A stretch of DNA of 64,000 bases from contig CACKJM010000004.1 in assembly GCA_902600475.1 (NCBI GenBank), forward strand, positions 1-64,000, written 5' to 3'. Shown piece after piece: positions 1 through 9,293 of this stretch. Within the stretch, counting starts at the first letter, position 1, and each line of letters starts with the position of its first letter. The notes under the pieces are model-generated. The model made no database searches and was not told the DNA's origin. It saw nothing but the letters and a program-made list of their open reading frames with translations. Both the position numbers and the translations under genes were made by a program. Origin of the DNA: an uncultured Prochlorococcus sp. GTDB lineage: Bacteria; Cyanobacteriota; Cyanobacteriia; PCC-6307; Cyanobiaceae.

Positions 1-45
1 GATCCTGATATTGAGTCCCATGCAGTTAATGCAATAATTTTTTGA
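1..45 (+). CDS. Possible 3' end of an upstream gene (partial)
   Basis: Frame 1 is open from the window edge to a TGA at 43-45 and encodes a 14-residue tail. The length is far too short to identify a family. A T-rich run follows at about 48-57. It could equally be non-coding sequence. Confidence 0.25.
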   Translation, partial: DPDIESHAVNAIIF

Positions 46-118
46 GATTTTTTTTTATATTTAACGAGGTCTGAAGGTAACATAAGAAATTTATGTATCT
101 TTTTTAATAAAGAATTGC

Positions 119-124
119 TAATAT
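119..124 (+). promoter_or_regulatory. Putative -10 element of the SRP RNA promoter
   Basis: TAATAT lies six bases upstream of the first base of the SRP RNA (131), the right distance for a sigma-70 -10 box. No clear -35 is seen, which is common in AT-rich cyanobacterial promoters. The position is inferred from the RNA 5' end. Confidence 0.45.
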
Positions 125-130
125 ATCACT

Positions 131-224
131 GACTCGGCCTTTCGCGGTTTTAACGCCTAAACCTGGTCAGGACCGGAAGGTAGCAGCCACAAGGGATGCT
201 TGAGGCAGGCGAGATAACCGAGTC
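131..224 (+). ncRNA. ffs: Signal recognition particle 4.5S RNA
   Basis: This is the small bacterial SRP RNA, which binds Ffh and targets nascent membrane proteins to the FtsY receptor. The conserved apical domain is visible at about 161-190, with the GGTCAGGACCGGAAGGTAGC signature containing the GGAA-type tetraloop and the asymmetric internal loop bound by the Ffh M domain. The ends GACTCGG and CCGAGTC are exact reverse complements and set the boundaries. Its protein partner Ffh is encoded at 26808. It converges on ftsZ, which ends 15 bases downstream on the other strand. Confidence 0.95.
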
Positions 225-239
225 ACTTTATTTTAACTA

Positions 240-1355
240 TTAATCAATATTTTTTTTAGTTTGCCTTAACCTTAAAAATTCTGGAATGTTTGCTCCTGAA
301 TCTTTGTTTTCGGAAACATTGTAGAAAGATTGATTTGATAATCTATTTTTAATTCTTTGTTGCTTTAATGGTTGTTTTGTATCAAAACCTGTTGCAATGA
401 CAGTAACTTGTATTTCACCATCCATATCTTCATTAACAGCTTGACCAACGATTATATTCGCATCTTGATCCACAACATCACTAATAACTTCACCAACTGA
501 ATTTACATCATCAAGAGTCAAATCTGTCCCCCCAGTGATATTTACAAGGCAACCTTTTGCTCCATCAATTCTTCCTGCTTCCAGTAATGGACTATTAATG
601 GCAGCTTGAGCAGCCTCTATGGCTCTAGAGCGACCTGACCCTATACCTACACCCAGAAGTGCTGTTCCAGCCTCAGTCATGACTGATCTCACATCAGCGA
701 AGTCAAGATTCACCTCACCAGGGCGGGTAATTACTTCACTTATACCTTGTACTCCCATTCTTAAAACATCATCCGCATTCATGAACGCTTCTTGAATAGA
801 GGCACCCGCAGAAACCTCTTTTAATCGATCATTAGGTATGACGATAAGAGTATCAACATTTTCTGCTAATCTTGCAATCCCTTCTTCTGCTTGACGCATT
901 CTTCTTTTGCCTTCAAAAGAAAAAGGTTTAGTTACTATTCCTATTGTTAATGCTCCGCTTTGTTTTGCAACTTCAGCGACAACAGGGGCTGCCCCTGTGC
1001 CTGTGCCTCCACCCATTCCTGCCGCTATAAATACTAAGTCGGCCCCTTCTAATGATTGCTGAAGTTCCTCTTTAGATTCTTCTGCAGCCTTTTGACCAAT
1101 ACTTGGATTTCCTCCAGCTCCAAGCCCTCTTGTTAAGTTCTGACCTAATTGGACTCTTCGCTCTGCGGAGGACTGAAGTAAGGCTTGCGCATCAGTATTA
1201 AGAACTCTGAATGAAACTCCTTCAAGATCACTATCAATCATCCTGTTTACAGCATTACTTCCTCCACCACCAACGCCAATTACTTCAATTTTGGCATTTT
1301 GACTTGGAAGGATGTCTTTTGATTGATCAAAGTTTGGATTGTTACCGAAGCTCAT
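240..1355 (-). CDS. ftsZ: Cell division protein FtsZ
   Basis: Tubulin-like GTPase that polymerises into the Z ring at midcell and recruits the divisome. The 371-residue protein has the glycine-rich nucleotide loop near residue 28 and the tubulin signature GGGTGTG at 115-121. The catalytic T7-loop region ([11 protein letters not shown]) lies near 216-226. A short linker leads to the C-terminal tail IPEFLRLRQ, the usual docking peptide for partners such as the Ftn2 protein encoded at 24655. It is the last gene of the minus-strand series from ddl through ftsQ, after a 179-base AT-rich gap that probably holds its own promoter. ATG start. Confidence 0.98.
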   Translation of the reverse strand: MSFGNNPNFDQSKDILPSQNAKIEVIGVGGGGSNAVNRMIDSDLEGVSFRVLNTDAQALLQSSAERRVQLGQNLTRGLGAGGNPSIGQKAAEESKEELQQSLEGADLVFIAAGMGGGTGTGAAPVVAEVAKQSGALTIGIVTKPFSFEGKRRMRQAEEGIARLAENVDTLIVIPNDRLKEVSAGASIQEAFMNADDVLRMGVQGISEVITRPGEVNLDFADVRSVMTEAGTALLGVGIGSGRSRAIEAAQAAINSPLLEAGRIDGAKGCLVNITGGTDLTLDDVNSVGEVISDVVDQDANIIVGQAVNEDMDGEIQVTVIATGFDTKQPLKQQRIKNRLSNQSFYNVSENKDSGANIPEFLRLRQTKKNID

Positions 1356-1534
1356 CTCTTAATAGGGGTCTAATACTTGTGTTGGATGCATTATGAACTT
1401 ACTAAGCTCATATTTAGGAATTTGTTGAGGAAAAACCTTAAATATTCATTTAATAAATATTTTTGTTTTAAATGCTAAACCCAATCCAACACTACAATAA
1501 TTAAAAAAAATTAATTAAAATCTTATCACAAATA

Positions 1535-2260
1535 TTAGGGTTTGAACACTTTTATTTTTGGTTTATTTGGATCGGTAAGATCAATATTATCTATTTTTTT
1601 TGAAAAATTATTTTTCTTTAATTCATTTTTTAGGTTATTAATTATCCGTAATTGATAATTTATTAAATTGGGATTAAAACCTAAGAATATTGTTTTTAAA
1701 TTTTTTTCCTCAAGAGTTAGAAACCCATTAGGTGAAAATGTTATTTTGACGATCTCAAATTCATAATTCTCTTGGGCAATAAATATTTGAGATAATAATT
1801 TTTTAAATTTTTCTTTCCAACCAAAAACTTGTATTTTTAAGCTTTTCAGATCTATTTCTGCAGCATTTTGTTTATTTATAAAAATCCCATCTTTATCAAT
1901 AAATCCTGATATTTTTTGGTCATCTAATATTCTCTCACCATAAGCAATTGGAGTTCTTGTCTCAACATAAACTTTCAAACCAAAGGGAAATAATTGTCTA
2001 CTGACTGAGACATTCTTGAGTGATAAATTTTGTTTTAACTCTTTTTCTAAAAAATGTGAATTAATTAAAATTAATCGGATTGGAAATTTTAAAGATGAAT
2101 TTTTTACGACATCATTCTGAGAGAATAATTCACTTCCAGCAATTTTAATGTCCTGAATATTAACCTTTTTTAGTGTTTTTAGGCTTATTAAACTTGTCGA
2201 AAATAAAAACAATATTAGTAAAAAAAAACTTTTATTGTTAATTTTTTTTTTATTTTTCAC
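1535..2260 (-). CDS. ftsQ: Cell division protein FtsQ/DivIB-like
   Basis: Bitopic divisome protein that links the Z ring to septal peptidoglycan synthesis. A lysine-rich N-terminus of about 10 residues is followed by one membrane helix (about 11-27). A POTRA-like segment with the typical IQDIKIAGSELFSQ pattern begins near residue 33, and the FtsQ domain follows. The length of 241 residues is normal for cyanobacterial FtsQ. Sequence conservation is low in this family, so position between ddl and ftsZ carries much of the weight. Its ATG overlaps the stop of the preceding gene by four bases, implying translational coupling. Confidence 0.85.
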   Translation of the reverse strand: MKNKKKINNKSFFLLILFLFSTSLISLKTLKKVNIQDIKIAGSELFSQNDVVKNSSLKFPIRLILINSHFLEKELKQNLSLKNVSVSRQLFPFGLKVYVETRTPIAYGERILDDQKISGFIDKDGIFINKQNAAEIDLKSLKIQVFGWKEKFKKLLSQIFIAQENYEFEIVKITFSPNGFLTLEEKNLKTIFLGFNPNLINYQLRIINNLKNELKKNNFSKKIDNIDLTDPNKPKIKVFKP

Positions 2261-2667
2261 AAATCACATCTAGCTTTTTCCATAAGTTTGTCCATCCATT
2301 CTCTCGCTTGCTCTGCATCTGAAAATGGTACATCCATCTCTTTCCCATCCCCTACTAATCTCAATCTGCATTTACCTTGAGATTCACTGGTTAGAGGAGC
2401 TTCTCCTGAAGTTAGTGCCATTAATTCAACTAATTCCAGTTTCTTGATTATAAAACAATCTTTTTCTTCAAATTTGCCAGCTTCAAAAGCGCTCCATTTT
2501 AACTCCCCATCTTTTAAGTAGGCTGCACTTGAACTGTCTAATTTGCACAGTTCAGAATCACTCGCCCAACTTCTAAAAAGATTTTGCCTCCTTCTTTCTA
2601 ACCATCCAAGTGCAGTTAATAAAATGAAGATTAAAAGTAATGGTAACCAAAGTAGTCCATGCAACAT
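2257..2667 (-). CDS. Small membrane-anchored protein between ddl and ftsQ
   Basis: A 136-residue protein of unknown function. One strongly hydrophobic N-terminal helix (about residues 4-20) is followed by an arginine-rich stop-transfer stretch (ERRRQ). The remaining soluble domain of about 110 residues is mixed acidic and basic. No catalytic motif is recognised. It sits 10 bases downstream of ddl and overlaps ftsQ by four bases, so it is almost certainly made with the division and cell-wall proteins; a role there is inference from context only. Confidence 0.75.
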   Translation of the reverse strand: MLHGLLWLPLLLIFILLTALGWLERRRQNLFRSWASDSELCKLDSSSAAYLKDGELKWSAFEAGKFEEKDCFIIKKLELVELMALTSGEAPLTSESQGKCRLRLVGDGKEMDVPFSDAEQAREWMDKLMEKARCDL

Positions 2668-2677
2668 TTGATTTAAA

Positions 2678-3745
2678 TTACAAATCTAAAGATATATCTA
2701 CCAGTTTAGCCACAAGTTGTTCAATTTTTAAACCTGAAGCTTCCCAAAGCATTGGAAACATACTGTTTTTTGTAAAACCAGGAATTGTATTTATTTCATT
2801 TAGCAAAATTTTATTTGAAGATTTTTCTAAAAAGAAATCTACTCTCGCAAAACCGAAAATATTTAGTGCTTTACAACTTTTAATAGCAATTTCTTTAATT
2901 TCTTTTGTGATTTTAGAATCTATTTCAGCTGGGATAATTATTTTATTATTTGAGTGATATTTTGCATCGTAATCGTACCAATCACTTTCGTAATTTACCT
3001 CGCCTATCTCAGAGCTTAAGAGTTTCGAATTCCCAATTATTCCACATTCAATCTCCCTTACCTCTAAACCTTCCTCTATTAAGATTCTTGGATCTATTTC
3101 CTGAGCCTTCTCTAATGCTTGTAATATTTCTGATTCATTTATAACTTTGGAGATGCCAAGAGATGATCCAGAGTTAGACGGTTTAACAAAAACAGGAAAA
3201 CTTAATTTTTTTAAAATTTCGTTAATTATTTTATTTTTTACTTCCCTATCTTTGAGATCTTCATTTTGAAAAACTAGATAATTAACTTGTGGAAGTTTAA
3301 GATTTGAGAAAATTGTTTTCATCAATATTTTATCCATTCCAAGTGCAGAGCCAATAATTCCACATCCGACTAAAGGTTTCTTTGTAAATCTGAGTAAGCC
3401 ATGAATTGATCCGTCTTCACCATTAAATCCATGTAAAAGAGGAAACCAAACATCAACATTTTGAAATTCAATTCCGTCAAGGAAGTTAATTTTTTCTTGA
3501 TTTAAAATTTCTTGTTTTTTTGTTTTATTCTTTTCGATTTCACCAATTAGGATCTTTTCTGAACAATCACTATCAAGCCAATCTCCATATTTGTTTATGT
3601 AAAAGGCTTTAACTGTAAAGCGTTCTTTATTGATATCTGAATTAAATGCTTGATAAACTGTTTTCGCAGAGGATATCGATACTTCATGTTCATTGGAATT
3701 CCCGCCAAATATTAACCCAATGCATTTTTTCTGACCCCCGATCAT
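2678..3745 (-). CDS. ddl: D-alanine--D-alanine ligase
   Basis: ATP-grasp enzyme that joins two D-Ala for the UDP-MurNAc pentapeptide of peptidoglycan. At 355 residues it has the family length. The N-terminal signature GGNSNEHEVSISSA (about 14-27) contains the glutamate that binds the first D-Ala. The central lid segment KPSNSGSSLGISKV is typical, and the metal-binding NEINTIPGF motif sits near 317-325. It lies 11 bases downstream of miaB and upstream of ftsQ and ftsZ, the conserved wall/division gene order. Confidence 0.96.
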   Translation of the reverse strand: MIGGQKKCIGLIFGGNSNEHEVSISSAKTVYQAFNSDINKERFTVKAFYINKYGDWLDSDCSEKILIGEIEKNKTKKQEILNQEKINFLDGIEFQNVDVWFPLLHGFNGEDGSIHGLLRFTKKPLVGCGIIGSALGMDKILMKTIFSNLKLPQVNYLVFQNEDLKDREVKNKIINEILKKLSFPVFVKPSNSGSSLGISKVINESEILQALEKAQEIDPRILIEEGLEVREIECGIIGNSKLLSSEIGEVNYESDWYDYDAKYHSNNKIIIPAEIDSKITKEIKEIAIKSCKALNIFGFARVDFFLEKSSNKILLNEINTIPGFTKNSMFPMLWEASGLKIEQLVAKLVDISLDL

Positions 3746-3756
3746 TTAGAAAAAAA

Positions 3757-5151
3757 TCATAAATAAAGTCCGCCTGTTAAAGAAAATGGTCTTGCTTCAT
3801 TTATTCTGACATCTACCTCATCTCCCAATGAAAAATCAAAGTTAACATTTTTTGGAATCTCTACGAAAGTTAATCTATTTGTTCTAGTTCTACCCATAAT
3901 TTGCGAGGCATTTTTTGGATTTAAACCCTCAATTAAAACGCTTTCGATATTATTGATATATCTTTGATTTCTACTCCTAGCAGTTTTCTCGACCAAATCA
4001 TTAATTTCCTGCAATCTAGCTTTTTTCACCTCTTCCGAAAGTTGATTCGACCAAACTGCTGCAGGCGTGTTTGGTCTTGGAGAGTATGCTGCTGTATTAA
4101 CTTGATCAAAGCCAATTTCTGATATTAGCTTTAATGTATCTTGATATTGTTGTTCGGTTTCTCCTGGGAAAGCAACTATTGCGTCAGCTGTGATTGAGGC
4201 ATCTGGCATTAATGATCTTATATTCTCAATAATATTTTTATATTTTTTGATAGTATATCCTCTGGACATTTGCTTTAAAATTTCATCATTTCCGCTTTGG
4301 AAGGGAATATGGAAATGTTCACAGACTTTTTCAAGTTCATAACAAGCTTGAATCAATCTTTTTGAGAAATATCTTGGATGACTAGTAGCAAATCTTATTC
4401 TGCGAATTCCTTTAACATCATGAATATAATATAAAAGATCAGTTAAGGTATTCTTTTTTCTCCCTTCTTTTGTAGTTCCAGGAAGGTCTCTACCATAAGC
4501 ATCAATGTTCTGACCCAAAAGAGTAATTTCTTTAAAATTATCATCAGCTAATTTTTGGATCTCACTTTTTATCGCATTTGGATATCTTGATTGCTCTGTT
4601 CCTCTGACAGAGGGGACTACACAATATGAACATCTTTCATTACATCCATAAATTATATTAACCCAGCCACAAATAGAGCTTTCTCTTCGGGCACTTGTTA
4701 TGTCTTCAGAAATGAAGGTTTCTTCAGTGGCAGAAACTTGATTTCCTAAATCAACTTTCCCCAAAAGATTCTCAAGATTATTTACGTGTTGAGGCCCCAT
4801 AACCAGATCAAGTTCTGGGACTCTCCTTAGTAAGGACTCTCCCTCTTGCTGGGCAAGACAACCTGCAACAACAAGTTTTAAACTGGGTTTTTTGTGCTTT
4901 CTTTTTGCTTGTCTTCCTAAGAAACTATAAACTTTTTGCTCCGCATTATCTCTGATTGTGCATGTATTGTATAAGACCAAATCGGCATTTAATTCATTAT
5001 CTGCTCTGGTATATCCCATTTTCTCTAATGTCCCAGCCATTCTCTCAGAATCAGCCTTGTTCATTTGGCATCCAAATGTAGTTATCCAATAACTGCTGGT
5101 AGTTGAATTCTTTTGAAAAAAATTTTTGTCTGGTTTTGTTTTTGTTAGCAC
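3757..5151 (-). CDS. miaB: tRNA-2-methylthio-N6-dimethylallyladenosine synthase MiaB
   Basis: Radical-SAM methylthiotransferase that converts i6A37 to ms2i6A in tRNAs reading U-starting codons. From the GTG at 5151 it is 464 residues. Cys28, Cys64 and Cys98 of the N-terminal MTTase domain bind the auxiliary cluster, and Cys170-x3-Cys174-x2-Cys177 bind the radical-SAM cluster. A TRAM domain ends the protein. The frame stays open upstream to 5280, but that would run through the tRNA-His gene, so GTG 5151 (followed by LTKTKPDKN) is the sensible start. There is no ATG before the first cluster cysteine. No clear Shine-Dalgarno is seen. Confidence 0.95.
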   Translation of the reverse strand: MLTKTKPDKNFFQKNSTTSSYWITTFGCQMNKADSERMAGTLEKMGYTRADNELNADLVLYNTCTIRDNAEQKVYSFLGRQAKRKHKKPSLKLVVAGCLAQQEGESLLRRVPELDLVMGPQHVNNLENLLGKVDLGNQVSATEETFISEDITSARRESSICGWVNIIYGCNERCSYCVVPSVRGTEQSRYPNAIKSEIQKLADDNFKEITLLGQNIDAYGRDLPGTTKEGRKKNTLTDLLYYIHDVKGIRRIRFATSHPRYFSKRLIQACYELEKVCEHFHIPFQSGNDEILKQMSRGYTIKKYKNIIENIRSLMPDASITADAIVAFPGETEQQYQDTLKLISEIGFDQVNTAAYSPRPNTPAAVWSNQLSEEVKKARLQEINDLVEKTARSRNQRYINNIESVLIEGLNPKNASQIMGRTRTNRLTFVEIPKNVNFDFSLGDEVDVRINEARPFSLTGGLYL

Positions 5152-5221
5152 TTTATAGGACTTTTTATGATTCTTTAATTCAAAATTACAATTTAAAAAA
5201 TTTTTCTGCAATATTTTTGAG

Positions 5222-5295
5222 GGCGAGCGAGGGGATTCGAACCCCCGAATAGCGGCGCCACAAGCCGCTGCCTTAACCACTTGGCGACGCCCGCC
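5222..5295 (-). tRNA. tRNA-His (GTG)
   Basis: A complete cloverleaf can be folded on the minus strand. The seven-base loop TTGTGGC places GTG at the anticodon. The 5' end starts with an encoded extra G(-1) opposite C73, the identity element for histidyl-tRNA synthetase. U8 and the TTCGA loop are present. CCA is not encoded. It lies 70 bases upstream of miaB on the same strand. Confidence 0.95.
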
Positions 5296-5423
5296 TCACA
5301 TCTATAAATTTAACAACTCAAGGGTAATTTTTCATAATTATTTTTATCATTTAGCGAAATTTGAATTATTTTCTAATTCAGTAAAGTTTTTTAATGTTTT
5401 AAAATAAAAGAAAATTTAAAAAT

Positions 5424-6659
5424 TTGAGTAATTCCGGTACGGCTGAGGTACTTATTCCCAGAAGCCTTTGTTCAATAGAAGATTTTGATAACCTAATTAT
5501 CGATGTAGAGGATTTATGCTCAGTTTTCATAAGTTGGGAAGATGGATTTGTTTCTGAGTTAAAGCCATTAAAAAATAAAGTTACAAAACCAAAAAATATT
5601 TTATTCCCAAGATTCGTTGAAACGCATTCGCATGTTGATAAATCTTTTATATGGGCTGATTTTCCTAACCTAGAATCAAACTATCTTGGAGCATTATCAA
5701 CAAATCTTGAAGAACATAAAACTAGAACTACAGATAAAGTTCTTGAAAGAGTTGAGAAATCATTAAAACTTGCTATAAAAAATGGATACCGGGCTATAAG
5801 AAGTCATATTGATACCTATAACAATCAATCAATTAATGTTTGGATTGAACTTTTTAAATTACAAAAAAAATTTGCATCTGAATTGACTTTACAATTCGTT
5901 GCTCTAGCACCATTGGAATTCTGGGATACTTCTAGTGGAGAAGAGTTGGCAAAAATATTTTCCTCTTATGGAGGCATTTTAGGAGGTGTTATTGTACCCC
6001 CTTTCAATAAAAAAAATACAAGCAAATTTCTCACAAAGATGCTTCTTCTTGCGAGTAAATATAAATTAGAAATAGATTTGCATATAGATGAGTCAATTGT
6101 TAAGCCCGGAGCAGGAATAAAAGTTTTATTAGAAACAATCGAAAATTTAAAAATTAATAGTATTCCGATCACTTGTAGTCATTTGAGTAGTCTTATTTCT
6201 CTAAGTCATAGAGAGATTTTAAATTTTGGAGAAAAAATGGCTGAGAAAAATATTAAGGTTATTGCTTTACCTCTAACAAATTTTTGGCTACTCAATCGAA
6301 GTAATAAAACTACATCATTAAAAAGACCAGTTGCGCCAATAAAGCAATTACAAAAATCACATGTCGATGTATCTCTGGGTAGTGATAATGTTCAAGACCC
6401 TTGGTACCCATTTGGTAATTTTGACCCTTTTTATATGTTGTCTTGCTCAATACCTATGCTTCAACTAAATCCCTGGGAGAGAATGACTCTATCTTCTATT
6501 TTTTTAGCTCCAAGCAGATTATTAAATTTAAAATGGGATGGTTTAATTAAAAAAGGCTGCCCTGCTGACTTTGTGATTTTGGATGCACAAAAATGGGCAG
6601 ATGTTTTTTCGACTAATTTAAAGAGAAAAGTATATATAAAAGGCGATTTATATTGCTAA
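5424..6659 (+). CDS. Cytosine-deaminase-like amidohydrolase
   Basis: Metal-dependent TIM-barrel hydrolase of the amidohydrolase superfamily, closest in motif pattern to CodA. The expected metal and catalytic residues are all visible: His68-x-His70 (THSHVDK), His220 with Glu223 (HIDE), His253 (CSHLSSL) and Asp321 (GSDNVQDPWYPFG). The last motif is diagnostic of the CodA group and suggests a cyclic amide or amidine substrate; real cytosine deamination is not proven. The 411-residue length fits. It starts with TTG at 5424. The FAD-linked oxidase gene 38 bases downstream is probably cotranscribed, hinting at a two-step breakdown or salvage reaction. Confidence 0.8.
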   Translation: MSNSGTAEVLIPRSLCSIEDFDNLIIDVEDLCSVFISWEDGFVSELKPLKNKVTKPKNILFPRFVETHSHVDKSFIWADFPNLESNYLGALSTNLEEHKTRTTDKVLERVEKSLKLAIKNGYRAIRSHIDTYNNQSINVWIELFKLQKKFASELTLQFVALAPLEFWDTSSGEELAKIFSSYGGILGGVIVPPFNKKNTSKFLTKMLLLASKYKLEIDLHIDESIVKPGAGIKVLLETIENLKINSIPITCSHLSSLISLSHREILNFGEKMAEKNIKVIALPLTNFWLLNRSNKTTSLKRPVAPIKQLQKSHVDVSLGSDNVQDPWYPFGNFDPFYMLSCSIPMLQLNPWERMTLSSIFLAPSRLLNLKWDGLIKKGCPADFVILDAQKWADVFSTNLKRKVYIKGDLYC

Positions 6660-6697
6660 TCGACTAATTTATATATAAAACACAAGAAATTTTATTA

Positions 6698-8053
6698 ATG
6701 ACATCAAATAGTCTTAAATTTTTAGACAAAATGAGGGAAGTCAAAAACTTAGAGATTATTGAAATCCAATCCGACGTAAAAAGACTTTCAAAAGATTTTT
6801 ATAACTACTCGCCAATCCTTACTGAAAGATTAGACGAATGCATCGCTGATTTGGTGGTAAGACCTAGTGATCATAACGCGGTTATGAAAGTAGCAAAAAT
6901 TTGTTGGGAATTTTCTATCCCTCTTACTTTACGGGGTTCAGGGACAGGCAATTATGGACAAGCTGTCCCATTGTTTAAAGGAGTTGTAATGCATATGAGT
7001 AACTTTAATCAGTTAGAAGAATTTGATCCAGATACAGGTTTTGTGAAAGTACAGTCTGGATGTGTCATGGGAGATTTGAATAAACAATTAGAAAAATATG
7101 GAAGGGAATTAAGGTTGCTTCCTAGTACTTGGAAAACCGCTACAATTGGAGGCTTTATTGCAGGCGGGTCAGGAGGTATTGGGTCCATTAGGTGGGGATT
7201 TTTAAGAGATCCAGGTAATCTTATCGGGTTAGAGGCAGTGACTATGAATGAAAAACCTAATTTATTAAAATTTAATGCTGAAGAATCCGAACCTCTTAAT
7301 CATGCTTATGGGACTAATGGAATAATTACTTCTTTATTAATTGCTACTGATATTAAACGTAAGTGGTATTCAATAGTTATCGACTGTATTGAATTTGAAA
7401 AAACAATAGAAATATTAAAAACTCTTACAAGCGCAGCAATTGATCTGAAACTAGGAGCAATTCTTGAAGAAGAAATTGTAGCGCAAATGCCAAAATGGTT
7501 TAAAAGTAATTCTAGAAGTCACAAGGTATTAATTCAATCTACTCTTGGAGGAACAAAAACGATCGAGTTGATTTGTAAAAAGTTCAAAGTTGAATTTACC
7601 CTCCTTGGGGAAGAAGAAAAACTAGTAAATGGAATTTCTGAAATCGTATGGAATCATACAACTCTTCATATGAGGTCTAGGGACAAAAATTGGACGTATT
7701 TACAAATGCTTTTGCCACTTAATAATGAACTAGAGTTAATTAATTTTTTGAGAAAAAAATGGGGTAAAAAAGTTCTTTGGCATTTAGAGGCGGTTTCTCA
7801 ACAAGGATCACCGCGATTAGCAGCTTTGCCAGTATTAAGGTGGAATGGGATAGATGAATTAAATGAAATAATGGAAGATTGTAAGAAACTTGGTGCGTTT
7901 ATTTTTAATCCCCATGTTTTAACTGTTGAAGGCGGAGGCTTAGGAGTGGTTGACGCAGATCAAGTAAAAGCTAAATTAAAATTCGATCCTAAAGGGCTAT
8001 TAAATCCAGGAAAATTGGAAGGTTGGGAAGTAAAGGAACAATTTAATATTTAA
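6698..8053 (+). CDS. FAD-linked (GlcD/VAO-type) oxidase or dehydrogenase
   Basis: Flavoprotein of the vanillyl-alcohol-oxidase/PCMH fold. The FAD-binding half runs from about residue 47, where it begins with LVVRPSDHNAV. The pyrophosphate loop RGSGTGNYGQ is near 79-88, and a second glycine-rich stretch GGFIAGGSGGIGSIRWG sits near 151-167. The C-terminal substrate cap ends with the FDPKGLLNPGK motif usual in this family. At 451 residues it resembles the glycolate oxidase subunit D group, but no GlcE or GlcF partner is nearby. It follows the CodA-like gene, and its 3' end overlaps folC (opposite strand) by four bases. Substrate unknown. Confidence 0.8.
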   Translation: MTSNSLKFLDKMREVKNLEIIEIQSDVKRLSKDFYNYSPILTERLDECIADLVVRPSDHNAVMKVAKICWEFSIPLTLRGSGTGNYGQAVPLFKGVVMHMSNFNQLEEFDPDTGFVKVQSGCVMGDLNKQLEKYGRELRLLPSTWKTATIGGFIAGGSGGIGSIRWGFLRDPGNLIGLEAVTMNEKPNLLKFNAEESEPLNHAYGTNGIITSLLIATDIKRKWYSIVIDCIEFEKTIEILKTLTSAAIDLKLGAILEEEIVAQMPKWFKSNSRSHKVLIQSTLGGTKTIELICKKFKVEFTLLGEEEKLVNGISEIVWNHTTLHMRSRDKNWTYLQMLLPLNNELELINFLRKKWGKKVLWHLEAVSQQGSPRLAALPVLRWNGIDELNEIMEDCKKLGAFIFNPHVLTVEGGGLGVVDADQVKAKLKFDPKGLLNPGKLEGWEVKEQFNI

Positions 8054-9282
8054 CATTTCTGTTTATTTGCAAATTTAATAAATTCAGCAACTAAAAAAAT
8101 AGAACCTGTGAGAACCGGATGATTAGATGGCCATTTTTCTAGGGAAAATAAATACTCAATGGCAAGTTCAAAGGTTTTAAATTCAATTGTTTTTTGAAAG
8201 TCAATTTCTTTAATCTTAAAGAGATCGTTTAATTGCCAACTAGGTTGGTTTGGAACTGGTACAAGTAATAAGTAATCATTTTTCTTTAGAAGTGTTTTTA
8301 ATATTGCGTAAATATCTTTTTGTCTTTGGACACCTAAAATCCAATAAATTCCTTTATCTTCATTCTCCCAATTGCTTCGCTCATGAGAGAGTGCTTTTGC
8401 AGCAGGATAATTATGCGCACAATCCACAAGAATTTCTTTCTTCAAATAATTTATTATTTCTAGCCTTCCCTTCCAAGCTGTCTTTTGAAGACCTTCAGAT
8501 ATGTGTTTTTCTTTAATATTAAATCCCAAATTATTCAGTGCTTCAATTGCTCCAACAGCTACTGAAGCATTTTGCTTTTGGAAAATCCCTTTTAATCCAA
8601 GCTCATAGCTGTCTGAAATTGAATCTTTCCAGATAATTTTTGCTCCAACCTCTTTAACTTTTTTGGTTATTAAATTTTCAACTTGACTATTTTGTTTGCA
8701 AGAGATGACAATTGAGTTTTTTTCAATAACTGCTAATTTCTCTTTGGCAATTTTTTCAATGGTATCTCCAAGAAATTCTTTATGGTCTAGGCCAATATTC
8801 CCAATAGCAATTATTGGTCTAGATTTATGGGCTGTTGTCGCATCTAATCTTCCTCCTAATCCAGCTTCAAGAATGAGTAATTCAACTTTTTTATTGTCGA
8901 AAAAATTCAGTGCGCAGCAAATGATTTTTTCAAAAGGAGTTAATTCAAATGTTGAAATTTTTTTTTCTGTTAATCTATAGATTTTTTCAAAATCAGTTTT
9001 GTTAATATTTTGTTTATTAACTCTAATCCTCTCGCATATGTCCAAGAGATGGGGTGATGTCGTTACACCAAAATTCCTTTTAGATTCAAAAAGTATACTT
9101 TCTAAATATGCCGCGATTGATCCTTTCCCATTGGTTCCAATAATTTGTATCGCTGGAATATTCTCGCAAGGATTGCCAAGTTTTTGAAGTCCTTTTTTAA
9201 TTCTTGATAAACCTAAATTGATACTATCCCTTTCATATTTAGGTGATAACAATTCAAAAAATTTTAAATCTGCATTTTTCAA
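8050..9282 (-). CDS. folC: Folylpolyglutamate/dihydrofolate synthase
   Basis: Mur-ligase family enzyme that adds glutamate to folates, and in bacteria usually also makes dihydrofolate from dihydropteroate. The P-loop GTNGKGS lies at residues 49-55. LGGRLDATT (about 141-149) and the HKEFLGDT stretch are family signatures, and the C-terminal glutamate-ligase domain contains the DCAHNYPAA motif. Length 410. It starts 11 bases after argD on the same strand and is probably cotranscribed with it. Confidence 0.94.
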   Translation of the reverse strand: MKNADLKFFELLSPKYERDSINLGLSRIKKGLQKLGNPCENIPAIQIIGTNGKGSIAAYLESILFESKRNFGVTTSPHLLDICERIRVNKQNINKTDFEKIYRLTEKKISTFELTPFEKIICCALNFFDNKKVELLILEAGLGGRLDATTAHKSRPIIAIGNIGLDHKEFLGDTIEKIAKEKLAVIEKNSIVISCKQNSQVENLITKKVKEVGAKIIWKDSISDSYELGLKGIFQKQNASVAVGAIEALNNLGFNIKEKHISEGLQKTAWKGRLEIINYLKKEILVDCAHNYPAAKALSHERSNWENEDKGIYWILGVQRQKDIYAILKTLLKKNDYLLLVPVPNQPSWQLNDLFKIKEIDFQKTIEFKTFELAIEYLFSLEKWPSNHPVLTGSIFLVAEFIKFANKQKC

Positions 9283-9293
9283 AATTTAAATTG

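Noticed and set aside
5152-5280. N-terminal extension of miaB
   Set aside because: It would translate the antisense-free tRNA-His gene itself; the tRNA is structurally complete and GTG at 5151 gives a normal-length MiaB.
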